A stretch of 64,000 nucleotides of DNA, taken from the NCBI GenBank assembly GCA_035048815.1, contig JAUCBN010000055.1:2983501-3047500 (forward strand), in the 5' to 3' direction. Source of the stretch: Abelmoschus esculentus. Taxonomy: Eukaryota; Streptophyta; Magnoliopsida; Malvales; Malvaceae. Positions 1 through 12,540 of the stretch are shown one piece after another (positions within the stretch are counted from its first letter, which is position 1; every line of letters begins with the position of its first letter). Both the position numbers and the translations under genes were made by a program. The notes beneath the pieces were generated by a model. That model was given only the letters and a program-made list of their open reading frames with translations. It searched no databases and was not told where the DNA came from.

Positions 1-124
1 TCCATGTTATAATTTTTTTCCAAGTGAATCTTCACTTGAAAAATTAAAAAATAATGAGATGAACAATTTCTATTGATTGATCTCATAAATAACATAGTTG
101 GACTGACTCATGATATAATTTCTC
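1..124. mobile_element. MITE family A, copy cut by the window edge
   Basis: The stretch holds the self-complementary core AAGTGAATCTTCACTTG and ends in ACTCATGATATAATTTCTC. Both match the inner and right-hand parts of the complete copy at 1969-2213. The left end lies outside the window. The element is non-coding. Confidence 0.55.
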
Positions 125-509
125 CCTTATTGCCACTGTCGCATCTTTTTCCGCGCACGTTACTTGAAAATGGAAAGCTGCTGCACAGACTCATCACAAA
201 ACCCAACGAACGGTGCCGAAAATTAAGGGATAATTGTTGATTGATTTAGTTATTTTTAATTTCGACCCAACAGATATAATTAAAAAGGTTTATAAGTGGA
301 CCCAGGTGATAATTATCCGAGCTCGAATCTGGTCAGGTTCGAGATTTGACATGTTCAAAATTTTAGGTTTGGTTCGAAAGTAATGATATTGAGCTCGATT
401 CAGGCTTAAAACTCGTGGGGTTCGACTCGACTTAAAATAAATAATTTTATTATATTTTTTTATAAAAATAACTCATTATATAATTTTTCTACTTCGTAAA
501 ATATCAATA
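125..509. other. AT-rich spacer
   Basis: No gene is visible. Positions 315-430 carry a GAGCTCGA/TTCGA-rich patch of the kind found in degraded hAT-like MITEs (compare 58385-58826), but no ends or target duplication can be set. Confidence 0.4.
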
Positions 510-701
510 ATATTAGGTGAACTTTATTCACCACGTTAATCATGATTCAAGCAATAAAGATCGTTCATCTTTAAATAATTACCTAATAACTTCTCACCTA
601 CTAGTTACATATAAAAAAAAATAATGATTCACTTTAAAAAAATTAAAATAAACAATCCTGATTAATTGAGACAAACGTAATAAATAAATTTCACCTAATA
701 A
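510..701. mobile_element. MITE family B copy (ATTAGGTGAA ends)
   Basis: The left end ATTAGGTGAAC and the right end TTCACCTAAT are inverted copies. The interior (CACGTTAATCATGATTCAAGCAAT, then GATCGTTCATCTTTAAATAA) matches 58000-58235 in the same orientation and 56361-56560 in the opposite one. It is about 190 bp long and non-coding. Confidence 0.65.
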
Positions 702-1959
702 TTTTCCCCTTATTTTAATTCTTTGTTTGTTTTAGCTTTACACATACTACAATCATGTTTTTGTCTGTAGCTGATTAATCAACAATAATTAATATGGACC
801 ACCACAATAAATGTAGCTTTCTTTTGAATAAAATTGCTACTTTCATTTCCCTAATCTTAGCCACATTATAAGAAAAATTATAATCAAAGATAAAGTTTTA
901 ATCACAAACAAAAGTAACCATTTATTCCTATTTTAATCTTTTTTGATGATTAATGAAACTATTAATCATACTCTTTATGTAATGTTATTTTTATAAAGTA
1001 AATTATAAAAATTATTTAAATTATTAAAGTTTTAAACGTTGAATTTGTTTATAAATTTATTTTTATTAGGTGAACATATAATTTTTTTTAAGATCTAAAC
1101 GATGAAAAATTTTATCGACATAAAAAAAATAATATATTAAAAAATGAGTTCACCCGATAGAGGAGGAAAGAGAATGAAGAGAGAAAAAATATAAAGTTTT
1201 TGGATGATTTATGAACTTCAACGTATTTTTTGATAAAATAGAGATCGAATTCAGATTCAACGGGTCGAGACAAAGTGAGTAAGTGACTAGTGAAAATTGA
1301 AACCAAACGACCACTATCTACGACCGTTGAGATTTAAGAGTGACGAAAAATTTAATGTCTAAACTTTAGTGATAAAGAACAATCAATATCTAAACTTCAC
1401 TAAGTAAATAGATTTAAGAGTAAAGTTTAAATATGATCTCGTAATTTACCCTTTTATAATATAAACTTATAAAAAAATTATAAATAATTTTAAGGTGATT
1501 ATAAAGTAATATATGTTCATAATTTTTTTTTATCATTTTATTCAGATGTTGATATAACAATTTAATGTAAATATTTTTGAACTTAAAAAGCATAACAAAA
1601 ATAATTCAAAATCTATTTAACTTAAAAATATGTTAAAAAATTAAAATATTTTTAATTTGAACAAATATTTTCAACTCATTTAAAATGTCAAAAACTAATT
1701 GTTAGTATTGGTATTAAATCTCAGTACCGATACACAATAACCTGTACTGATACTTAAGTATAGTGTGCTAGTATGCTTTCTTATTTTAGAATAAAAGCCG
1801 CTAATTTTATTAAACGAAAAAATATCTAATATTATAATAATAATTTACTCAAATATCGTGTCTTAGTACGTTTTTTAATTGTATAATAACATTTTTAAGG
1901 TATGTATTGATAAAAAACACGTGTATATAACAATAAAAAAACATGTATATTTTTTTACT
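702..1959. other. AT-rich intergenic, nothing recognised
   Basis: More than 1.2 kb of A+T-rich sequence with short accidental ORFs only. I see no splice-compatible coding, RNA gene or clear transposon ends. Confidence 0.5.
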
Positions 1960-1968
1960 GTCTCTGAC

Positions 1969-2213
1969 GATAAATTATATCATGGGTAAGTTCCACCACA
2001 TCATTCATGAGATCAACCACTAAAAACCATCCATCTCATCATTTTTTAAGTGAACCTTCACTCATATTTACTGTTAATTCATTTTAAAAATAACTTTTTC
2101 AAGTGAATATTCACTTGAAAAAAAATACGATATAAAAAAATTAATGAGATACGTGATTTTTAGTGATTGATCCTACAAACACGTGATAAGACTTACTCAT
2201 AATATAATTTCTC
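1969..2213. mobile_element. MITE family A, complete copy, 9-bp target duplication
   Basis: The ends GATAAATTATATCATGGGTA and (reverse complement of the right end) GAGAAATTATATTATGAGTA form ~24-bp terminal inverted repeats. They are flanked by the 9-bp direct repeat GTCTCTGAC at 1960-1968 and 2214-2222. A 9-bp duplication is typical of Mutator-like elements. The 245-bp body has an internal palindrome (CAAGTGAATATTCACTTG) and no coding capacity. Confidence 0.8.
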
Positions 2214-2222
2214 GTCTCTGAC

Positions 2223-4452
2223 ACTTTTGTTTGTCAAATTATTAAATGGTATTAAATATGAAAAAAAAACATGTTAGCTTTAAAATGAAGGGAACATAGT
2301 GATGAAGACAAAAGCTTCTTTTTAAAAAATAAAATCCAACTTTGTTTTAAAAATTTATTTTTTTTCCAAATTTTTTTAACTTTATTTAATTTGATAAAAA
2401 GGATTGACAGCAAACGCTTTGGATACCACAAAAAGAAAAAAAATATATAATTATTTTCGGAATAAAATAAGTCACTCATCAACTTACAATAATTAGGGAA
2501 CTTTGTCATTAATTTGAAAATATAAAAATAATATAATTATTTTTATTACAATGTTTAAACTATAATAATACTTAATCCCTAAATAATCTAATGTAAGAAA
2601 ATTGTAGATTTAAATGTGTTTAAACTTTATTTTTTAGATTATTGTAACAACATCTATTTCAATTAAGTTACTTTTTACATAACTTGTATTTCAATGGTTA
2701 AATATTTGCTCAAAATAATTAGAAAGTATTCTTATGGCTTATTTGAAACATTGCATAATTATTTTTTTGGGTGTTTTTTCGATTTACGAAATTTTATTCT
2801 GATTAATTTAAAAATTTAAATTTAGTAATTTATTCATTAATTTAATAATTTATAATTAATTTGTACAGTTGTAATAATGTATTAATAAGTGATAATTTTT
2901 GTGTAAGTAAATATGATTTATAGTCGGATATAGATATTTAAGGACTAATTCGTATAAACATGTTTGAGAAATTAAAATTATCTTACACTGATATAATTGT
3001 GTTTTAGAAGCGAAAAAATTCACTCTAGACAAATTAGAACCTAAATATGTATGTGTCAGTTCTTGTGCAAGATAACCCGATTTGAAGTTTTATAATATTT
3101 TAAAGAGGTTACAAAATCAAAACCATTTTAGGATTTAAACTAAACCCTAGTTGCTCTTCACTTTTTTCTCAATTTTTTTCTTATTCACTCTTTACTTTGT
3201 TCAATTTTTTTATCGGTAGTTGACAATTAATTTTAATATTGATTGTCGATAACCAAATTTATTATTTTCTTTGGTTTTTTTCAATTTTTAATAAGAATCT
3301 CTGCTTTTATAACACGTTTTTTCTGACCTTGTGACACGTTTTTCTTCTGTCTTTATGATATGTTTTTGTTTTTGTGTTTTGATTCATCTGTCTTTGTGGT
3401 ATGTTTTAGTATATCCTAACGATCAATTGTTGTTCGCACAGAGATTCAATCGATGCTAGTTTCTGATTTATGTTTTTATCAGTGATCACTTGGAAAGTTA
3501 TATCTCAATAGGTTGATGGTTTGTTTGCCGATGAAATCAGTCATGAGTAGCAATACTTTTTGCATGATAGTTTAGATCATGTACAACTCCTTCCTTCCTT
3601 ATGCGTCTCGTTTGGACAGAGACAAGAAGATTTAAGAAGCCTCTAAATTTTGTTGGTATGTTTATCTTCATAGAAATCTTTTTTTTTCTTCATTATTTTT
3701 GGATTGTAAAATTTTTTGAGTTATTTAATTCAATTATTTTATTTATTGAATACGATATAATAATGATTTTTCTGTGAATTTAATAAAAATTTGATGACAT
3801 TTATAAAAAAATATTTTAGAATTTAAATACTCAAATTAATTATGATTTATAAAAAAATCGGAGAAGAAATTAGGTTTCAAAATAATTTAAACTAGAATAG
3901 TTTTCCAAATGAAGATTATTACATGGAAAAAAAATGGAGGTAAAAGTGATTCAAACCAAAAAAAAATTGATTTTTTACTTAAATCGAGATAAAAAAAATT
4001 TAGCTCGTTTTACCTCGATAAAAAAATTTATAAAATTTACTCAATTTTTTAAAATAAAACTTTAATTATAAAATAAAAATTCAAATATCTATTTTTTTAA
4101 TAATTAGTAAGTTGATTCTTAAGTTTAAATTAAATTCTTTAATTTTTAATATATATTAATATGAAAATATGAAAAAAACATAAAAAATATATACATATTT
4201 TATATAATTAAAAGATATTTAAATTAAAATCAATTTATAAAATTATATAAAATTTTAAAAACTTAAATAAAATTTAAATTATAAAATATATAAATCAATT
4301 CTAATAATTCAAAATATTTAAATCGCAAAATTCAACCGAATAACGTGTATTGTCCTCTCGGCCTCGGCTCGGGCATCGAATCTCAAAGGGGAGACAACAA
4401 AGGAAGAATGATAAAAAAATTTGGTTGATCGGTGCTAAAATCCAGGACCAGA
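2223..4452. other. AT-rich intergenic region upstream of the SPRING1-like gene
   Basis: No coding sequence is recognised. Positions 3930-4340 contain TCGA-rich AT sequence resembling part of the hAT-type MITE at 58385-58826, without definable ends. The promoter and 5' leader of the next gene must lie in the last few hundred bases; no clear TATA box was picked out. Confidence 0.4.
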
Positions 4453-7400
4453 ATGTCGAAATTCAAATCCAGGTTGATTTTATCCTGGGTTTTCTACATA
4501 CAATTCCTTGTTCAATCGTCATCGACAATTGCTGCTTCCAGGTCCGTTACAATCTAAATTATCTGGGTCAAAGTATTTTCTAGGAATTTTTGTTATCGAA
4601 ATAGTTTTGGTTTATGCGTTTTCAAATTTATTGAACCGTAGGAAAGAGATTGGATTTCCAGAGAGGCGCTTTTGCAGAACAACAGTTCAAGGAAGATATT
4701 TATTATCTGATGATAATGGTAAGGTATTCTGTTCATCAATTTTCTTCTTCTTGGACTGCTATATTCAACTTTTGTAAATTTTGAAAAGAAACATATTGAT
4801 TTAACTTTTTTACTTGTTTATAGGAAAATGGGTATGATTAATTGAATGAAAAGAACTGAAAGCTGATTACTTTCTTGCAAAATCTGGGTTTATATACATG
4901 GCTTCTTGCCATAGTCATTCAAGAAAAGCATTATGATTCTTTATAGAACTGATTCAAAAAACCAAAGATATAATAGACCTGTGGCTTATGCTGTTTAATC
5001 CTTTGCTTTATTCTGACAATGGTCACAAACAAAGAGAAGGGCAAGAAAAAGATTGGAGTGTAATTGACTAGAGCATTATGAAGTTTGATCCAAGCTGTTA
5101 AATTTCATGATCGTGTGTTTAATTTGCATTCTACTTTCTGATTACTCTGTGTCTTGTCACTACTTGAGAGTCTGTGGAACTCTTATTCTAGATTCTGATT
5201 TTGGCTTTTGTATTACATATTGTATCTAATAAGTCTGGCCTGTTATCTTATCTCTTAGTTTGATTAGATTCACAATAGTTTTTATTTTGTAGGCTATGTG
5301 TGTGATGCTCTCTCGTTGGATCCACAGTCCCGTTGCTGTCCTGAAAGAGGAGACAAATTCTCTTGCCAGTGAGTTTTCCCCCATTCTTATGGTCTCTATG
5401 ATGCAGGCTTTAAACACATTCTTTAGGGTGGCTTGTAACACCTTCGGTTCTCCTTTGCAGCGGATGCAATGTTCTTTCCAAGTGTTGTAACTCCTATGAA
5501 TTTTGTGTTTCGTGCTGCCTACACCCTGAACAAGTATATTTTTTAGCATTCCTTATTTTGTATAATCATATATGTTAGGTGTAATTAAATTCACTCCAAG
5601 ATTTCTTTTGCAGACACAGAAGGAACAAGTACTGAAACTAAAAATAGCCAAGCCATCGACATCAGGTAAATTTATAGTTTTAGTTAATCACAATTGCTCA
5701 TTTACTTCTGAAGATGGGAAATGTATGAAGTCTACTGCTTCTGATAGGACATTTTGTTATGTTGGTTCTCACGGCATGAATGTCTGTCCTAAACATTTTG
5801 GATACTTGTCTTGTCTAAGTTGATGGCATTTTGTATTGCAGCATATTCTGATTAATAAGAAGTTAATTCTCAACCTGTGTCATCTGCCACAATAAAAAAC
5901 CTAGCCAGTCTAATTTTGCTGAGCTTTTTTTTCCTTCCCCATGTGGATTTTCGTATTTGTGATGGTTATACATCGTATTAGTCCTTTTGAAGTAATTCTT
6001 TTGCTTCCTTTCCTAAGAAGCAGTTTGTGAGATGGCTCATTTGGCACTATAATAACAATTTAAAATTCTCCTACAGAGAACCTCTTTCAAATACGGAGGC
6101 ATATGTAAGGTGGGAGGGGCAATCCCCCCCCCCCCAGAAAATACTTGATGAATTAATTAAAGGCCCTAATAGTTTTGAAACTATTGCAGTTAAGCCCTTG
6201 ACCTTCCAAAATTTTATGGTTTATTATTTTTTTGGACCCTGTCATTTAAAAATAATAAATTAAACTTTGACCCTTATTTTTCTCGTTTAATTACTTTTTA
6301 AGGTCTTTCAATTTTAAAATTAGTAACATTAAACCTTAACTCTCTTAACTTTTATTGTTTCATTACTTTTTAAGACCTATAAATTTCAAAATTAATCGGT
6401 TTGCCCCCTCGTAGTTCAATCCTAGCTCTGTCCTAGCTTGCAATATTTTTTTTTTTTGAATGTGAAGGTTGTGCCTATATTGGGACTACAAAATTATATA
6501 TTTATAATAAAAACTATTCTAAATGATCTATTCCTGTTCCTGAGTAGTTTGTCTTCTTGATGTGGTAGTTTCCCCACTGAATATGTATTCAATTAGAAAT
6601 ATTTTGGTACTTTATCTTTCAACAATGTTATTGCTACCATGTTGTTTCTCTATGAGGTGTGGGGTCATTATAATCTTTTTCTCCTCTCTTTGACAGGGAC
6701 TTATCCAAATGTCTTTGATTTTTGTGCTGGGAGGTGTCGACATAACTCTGAAAGTGTTGTAAGTGATATTATATAGATATATGAATATATTTATGGTCAA
6801 CTCTCTCGCTCTCTTAATTTTTTTAAGAAAAAAGGAACTATCTAGGTATAATTTCTTGGAGACCATTGGTGGTGAAGACTGTCATGCTAATGATATAAGT
6901 CACATACCACAATAAGGGCTTCTGTTTAATTTAATGGCTATTTTCATTTTCTTCATTAGTGACATTTCTATATGTAATATACGTGACTCAAATAAGAGCT
7001 ATTTTTTGTGTTTTACAACTATGATTCAGGTTGGTTAAATTTACTTTTGTTTTCAGGTTCACGAAAATGCCTATGTTAGTGATTTTCATCATTGCTTTTC
7101 TCTGCCATCAAATTCTTCTGGTACGTATAGACATGACTTACCCTTTAACATTAATATTCTGACTTTGGATCCTTTTCACTGATTTCTATTTGAATACCTT
7201 GTATATTCCTTCCTAAATTCTGCTCCTCTGACGTAGCAAAAGATATGGGGAAAAACAACAGAGATATTAAATAGAGAAATAGAGGGAACTGAAGGCTAAC
7301 CAGGGAATGGAAATAAATATAGTGGATCTCAATAATCCAAAAGCACAACTCTAGTATGCTTTCCAAAGACCCATATATTAAATAACATCAAATACACAAC

Positions 7401-8491
7401 AATTATTGTTGAGCCCATAAACGATAACAAGATCTTTATATGTGTGTGTGTGTATTGTGCAGAACAGTGATACACCCTTTCTGGTTTAATTCAGTACGCA
7501 GTAATTTAGCATTAAATTACACGATTGAGTTTTACTTGCAACAGGTTCCACTGTCTCGCCTGTAGAAGCCAAACTAAATGGTATTAATGTTGTTGTTGGA
7601 AGGTGAATCTTCACTGTGATTAGTTCTTTTTCTTCATTCGAACATGTAATAACTGTTGATGTAATACTTTTTTTCTCTTCTTCCCATGGTACAAAGGCAA
7701 GGAGAGTCTTGTGATTCAGTTTGCAAGTCAAATGGACAATCTTGTGTACTAAATAAGCTTTTGATACTTAACCAGTGTGAAATGTAAGTTCTTCATCAGA
7801 TTTCCTCTTTTATTAGTTGGTTTTGTTCATTATTTGCTTTAGTACATGTCTAATACCATCTTGAGTGTGTTCCTCCGTTTGGTTGATCTATCTGCCATTG
7901 CAGTTAGGTATATTATATGATCCTTGTTTTTACACTTACCTGGTTATCCCTCTTGTATTTTGAATTTTGTCGATGCTTTTCCACCTTCCATTTTCCTTTT
8001 CGTCTAAGAGTATAGGTGTAACCAAAACCTGGAGGTTCTCAACAATTTGTTGTTCATGTCATTTTATAATGTTACACATCTCCTGCACTTCCAATAGCTT
8101 CTTCTATTATTAAATTTTGGTGAGTTGTTCTTTGTAAACAGTATGCAGAAATATATGAGCTGCAAAGGAGCATGCTTGGCAAGTGTTGGAGCCGATCAAC
8201 CTGCAGAAGTTGTAGATGATGCTCCCAAACATTTGGTATATTTCCTTCTTCGTTCTGCTTTATATTTGCCGAACATTCTGCTAAACTGATTATTTTTGCT
8301 TTTGTTTTGTTTTATGAAATGCAAATCTTGTCATAAATCCTATCAATAAAACGAGAAATCTAATACTAAAGTTGAGAATGACATTCCCTATGTTTCAGAA
8401 TCCAGGAGCATGCTTGTATACTCGAACACAATCAATGTTGTCTTGTGACGGTTCTCATCGGCATACCCGTAGACTTTGCCCCTGTGCATAG
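4453..8491 (+). CDS. Plant SPRING1/C12orf49-like secretory-pathway protein, 11 exons
   Basis: Exons: 4453-4541, 4642-4718, 5293-5368, 5461-5533, 5614-5665, 6697-6758, 7057-7120, 7545-7602, 7697-7783, 8142-8235, 8399-8491. All introns are GT-AG and all phases agree, giving 274 residues. Residues 5-22 form a hydrophobic signal peptide or anchor. Residues 41-165 match the SPRING1 (UPF0454/DUF2054) domain: CRTTVQGRYLLSDDNGYVCD near 41, a CNSYEFCVSCCLHP motif near 92, FDFCAGRCRHNSESV near 129 and HENAY near 145. A plant-type Cys-rich tail follows (residues 185-274). In mammals SPRING1 is a Golgi protein needed for maturation of site-1 protease and hence for SREBP signalling; a link to plant S1P is inference. 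Exon 1 is the least certain part: it was chosen because it supplies an in-phase ATG and signal peptide ending at a consensus donor. Confidence 0.85.
6100..6440. repeat. Probable transposon remnant in intron 5 of the SPRING1-like gene
   Basis: The stretch starts with GGTGGGAGGGGCAAT followed by a run of 12 C and ends near CCCCCTCGTAGTTCAATCC. It carries repeated TTTAATTACTTTTTAAG-type segments (about 6285 and 6360). It differs in composition from the rest of the intron, but I could not place ends or a target duplication. Confidence 0.35.
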
Positions 8492-9365
8492 TGCATATTT
8501 TTGGTGAGTTTGGTTTTCTTATCAACTATTAGTATATCTTTTCACTGTCAGAAGTTACCTGCATTGTTTCTGCATGCGAATGCGATCTTGTTAGAACATT
8601 GCTGGGACAATTTCTGAGATGAATCATGTCTTAAATCGGTCTATTTATCTGACGACGTTGGATTTTCTGGATACAAATATTTGCATGGGACCTATATTGT
8701 CGGTTCTTCGATATGAATCTGTTATAAGAGAAATGTTTAAGGTTGTGCATGTCTGGACATTGTTGTATAAATTAAAAGAGCCATTGACATGCTATGTTTT
8801 AGATCAAAATGGAAGTGGATTATTTTTTGGGGTGGGGGGATTATCACTGGTTTTTCTTCCAAGTAATCTGATGTCATAATTCATAAGCTATGTTTATGGT
8901 TAAATTAGGGAAAAGGGCTTGTTTCTTTTTTTTTTTAATTTAAGAAATGGTACATTCAAACAATTATTTAGTGAAACCGTTGAATTCTACAGTGCAAAGG
9001 TAAGTCCTCACCAGCTGGTGCTGATTTCCATGGGTGATAAGGTAGTCTTCGACTGTTTTTCTCGACTCTAGTTTTTTTTCTTCATTTTGGATTAAAGTGT
9101 AAAATTATTAAATTATAGTGACTAAAATGAAAATTATTTGATTTTCTAACTATAGTATTAGGTGAGTCTAAAAATTTGAAACACTATAGTCTATAGGCGT
9201 CCGATTGAGGAGGTTCTTTGTTTTCTAAACCACGTAACCTTTTTGAGATTTACATTTGCCAAGGAGATGTATGCTCTGTTTAGTTAAATTATATTATTTA
9301 AACAAATAAAATAACATACAATGATATCATCATATTTGATATTTATTTAAATAGTTTATTAATTA
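8492..9365. other. 3' flank and spacer after the SPRING1-like gene
   Basis: It contains the 3' untranslated region and spacer. A short ORF at 8619-8879 has no family signature. Nothing else is recognised. Confidence 0.4.
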
Positions 9366-9755
9366 TTCGAGCATCAGTAATGCAACACAGTGATTGAGCA
9401 GTTAATGTCCAATGATTTAGAGTATATTCTAAAAATTTTGTTTCTAAAAGCCACATATTCGAGCACCAGTAATGCAACACAGTGATTGAGCAGTTAATGT
9501 CCAATGATTGAGAGTATACTCTAAAAATTTTGTTCCTAAAAGCCATAGCTTCGAGCACCAGTAATGCAACACAATATTTGAGCTGTCAATGTCAAATGAT
9601 TAAGAGTATACTCTAAAATTTTTGTTCCTAAAAGTCACAGATTCGAGCACCAATAATGCAACACAGTGATTGAACAGTCAATGTCCAATGATTGAAAGTA
9701 TACTCTAAAACAGATACTATTATAAACACCGAAACTCATTCAAAAAAAAAAAAAC
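9366..9755 (+). repeat. Tandem array of four 92-bp units derived from a SINE body, ending in the SINE tail
   Basis: Units begin at TTCGAGCA in 9366, 9458, 9550 and 9642, an exact 92-bp period. Each contains GTAATGCAACACAGTGATTG and ends in AGTATACTCTAAAA. The fourth unit runs into ACAGATACTATTATAAACACC and a poly-A tract (about 9747-9758). The same body and tail occur once in the SINE at 56182-56350, so the array is a tandem amplification of an internal SINE segment starting around box B. The box-A head is absent. Confidence 0.85.
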
Positions 9756-10737
9756 TCTTCTTAATGCTTACTTCAACTAAAACACCTATTTTGGTACAGT
9801 TTAACTCTTCCTACTTTGACTAGAAAATCATTTTCACACAAATTCTTCAATTTTTTAAGTACAACTTAAAGTCTTTGAGATAATTTTGGACAATATCAAT
9901 AAGATTTTATAGCCCTCTTGAATTCTTCTGCTATAAGGTCCTGAACTAAGAGAAGTACAGTCACAAAAGTTTATTTAATTTCTAAGAAATCAAGAAATAT
10001 ATTGTGAGAGAATTAACAAATACAAATTAAGTACCTGTCCAACCAAATCAAAAACTCAAGAGTGTATTTTATGGTCATAACAATCAGCAAATGTTCATGG
10101 AATCTACCACAATTTCATTTCAAAAAGCGAGATCCTCCAAATGATAATGCAAAGTCATTGATCTGAGATGGCTAATTAAAGCTTGAACAATTGGCAGCCC
10201 TGGCATTGAAAGGAGATATCAAGTTCAGATTCCCGGCCTCCAAACAAAACAAAGATAAATAGAAAACGTTAATGAAATCACCTATCGAATTTCAATCCTC
10301 TCTAAATTCCAAAATCAGAGATTTCTTTTGCAAACTCCTTTGTTACAACCTTAATGCCAAACTACCAACAGCAGCTAGTCAAGGAAGTCAATGCATACAT
10401 TAATTCCTAGTGCTAATGTTCTATAGGATTTAAAGAGCCATGATGTTCAGCTGCACTAATAACCTATGCTCTCATAAATGGTAAGGTTAACCATTGTGTT
10501 TACACTAATTATTTCCCTAAACAATATGAAAGAAATATTATTTAAGGCTAAGGAGGGGGGAAGATAAGAATGAGAATCTCATAAATTTTAATTAACTAAA
10601 TCTCATGGCTTTGGTTTGATGATGATGTTACTTGGAATAGACCGTATATTGAGCATAACTTTAGTGATTTAAACTGTTCCAACACATGCCAAGTAAATAT
10701 CCTCACTACTTACATTAGTAAGTAAAGTTGTTGCCTG
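9756..10737. other. Spacer / 3' flank of the RRM gene
   Basis: AT-rich sequence with no ORF of interest. The part nearest 10737 should include the 3' untranslated region of the minus-strand RRM gene. Confidence 0.4.
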
Positions 10738-11425
10738 TCAGTGAAAGGTAGAAGGGCCCGACTCATCTGAAATTCTCAAATTATAGCGTCGTGCCAAACG
10801 TCGAACAGTTCCATCAGCCATCAAAGCTTCGATCATCTCATACTTCTTGTAATTTGATTTCAAAGTTTCTCCTTGCTGCTTTGCAAGCTTCTCCTCCTTC
10901 TCCAGTTGATGCTTCAATGCAACAAAAAAACTCATTCACTATAAAATAACACCTAGAAGCAGATGGATTAGAATTTACCTTGAGCATCACTGCACTTTCA
11001 GTGGCATGCTTTTTCACAAGATGCTTAAGCTTGTTTGCTACCTCAAAATTGGGATCAGAAGGGTCCAACCATTGGACAAACAGCTGTCTACCAGGCTTTT
11101 TCGGGCGATCACCAAACATCTCAGGCACAGCAGCACGTGCCCTCACAGGCCTTGGCATTCCAGACATCATGAACGGCAATTCTGATAACGTTGAGATGAC
11201 AACTTCAGCTTGCTTTTGTTTCTCCATCTCCACCAAAGCACATCGGGGAATCTTCTGAGGCTCCAGATAGTTCGGAATGAACTCAACACTCTTGACATTT
11301 CCATACTGATCAAGAGCAGCTCTCACGACTGACTCGGTTACAAGTGGTGATAGGTTGTCCAAGAAAACCGTCCGCTTCACCTTCTCATTGAAAGCAGCAT
11401 ACTCAACTTGTTCAGCAGACCCCAT
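10738..11425 (-). CDS. RRM-domain protein resembling AIPP1/EDM3
   Basis: Two coding exons, 11425-10979 and 10911-10738, joined in phase 0 give 206 residues. An RRM fold occupies about residues 18-98: RNP2-like VFLDNL at 20-25 and a weak RNP1-like RCALVEM about 40 residues later. This is followed by a conserved basic region (FGDRPKKPGRQLFVQWLDP) and an acidic/basic helical tail (residues 150-195) likely to be coiled coil. Arabidopsis AIPP1/EDM3 is a small RRM protein that bridges ASI1 and EDM2 in a complex controlling transcription and polyadenylation through heterochromatic introns. The size and sequence feel fit that family from memory, so the family name is less certain than the RRM call. 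The start is the ATG just after the leader intron acceptor. Confidence 0.75.
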
Positions 11426-11439
11426 TTAGGATCAAAATT

Positions 11440-12500
11440 TATGAACCTGAATGTGACATCCAGACAAATCAACTTTTTTCTCCAAATTTCAAAGATAATA
11501 TATTCATCCAGACATTCCAATAAAATGTGACATCTCTAAAGTAAGGCTCCATTTTGTCCTAATCTTTTATTCTTCAAATATTATGTTTAATTCACTTTTG
11601 GTTCCTTGAAAGTTGTTAAAGCAAAATCACAATTTTCTTCAAAGATAAACTAATGAATAAAGCCACAACCACCAAAACATATTCTAACATTTTTGTTTCG
11701 AACAAAAATCCTCTACCCTTACTCATGCTTCCTTTTATGTTCCATCCTAAAGAATACTTGAAAATTAAATTCTTATCCTTAATTTCCTCGTCTTAAACCC
11801 CACATCCTAAAAAACACAGGTATCCCTAATTCTCTGAAGTCTAATCCCTAACCCCGAACACTAACCTTAAACCCTAAACCACTATTTTAAAGTAGGGGTA
11901 GATGATTTTCATCCGTTTGTTTCACATATAAAACTAAGGTCATGAAATTTGATACTGAAGAAAAACTAATCCATTGCCATTGTCATTTTGAAATACTTCA
12001 AAAGTATGGTTTCCAACGCATAAAATTATAATCCAACGCAAATAATTTAAAATTAATTCAACAAATAACCTTTTGGATTGCTCTTCAATTCTAGCGGAAT
12101 AAAAGAAAAAATGAACTAAAAAAAGAAGAAGAAAAAACTGCAATTTTAAGAAAACAAATATTCGGCGGATAATCAAGAGTAAAGACAGTGAAATAGATAC
12201 CTCGTGGCGAAGGCTGAGGAATGAGGAATGGCGACAACGAGGCTGCCAGAGAGTTAAGCGTACACCGCCGAGCGAGAAAAAAGAAACAAGAGCCTCCGGA
12301 AACACAAAACAAGCGAGAGAGAATTCAGTGAAACAAAGAAAGAAGGAAAAGCATCGCCATTAGATAGACAAATAGTACGGCGGCTGAAACGACGGAGACG
12401 GCAACACCAACGATCTTGACGCCGGTAACGTGCAACGTACAGAGAGTGAGAGATTTGGCCGTTTGGGTAGGAAATTTCGAGAGAAATATTGAATAAACTA
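11440..12500 (-). promoter_or_regulatory. Probable 5' leader with intron of the RRM gene
   Basis: On the minus strand a pyrimidine-rich stretch (about 12500-12203) ends at CCACGAG|GTATCT. An acceptor CATTCAG| lies about 20 bases upstream of the ATG at 11425. This fits a 5' UTR exon followed by a ~750-bp leader intron. The intron contains telomere-box-like AACCCTAAACC motifs around 11866-11880. Transcript evidence would be needed to confirm it. Confidence 0.5.
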
Positions 12501-12540
12501 TAAATAAACAGAATAATATACACAGATCATCCCTCAATTA

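Noticed and set aside
9366..9717. Regular repeats that might be taken for a CRISPR array
   Set aside because: The 92-bp units are directly adjacent without unique spacers, and the genome is a plant; they derive from a SINE.
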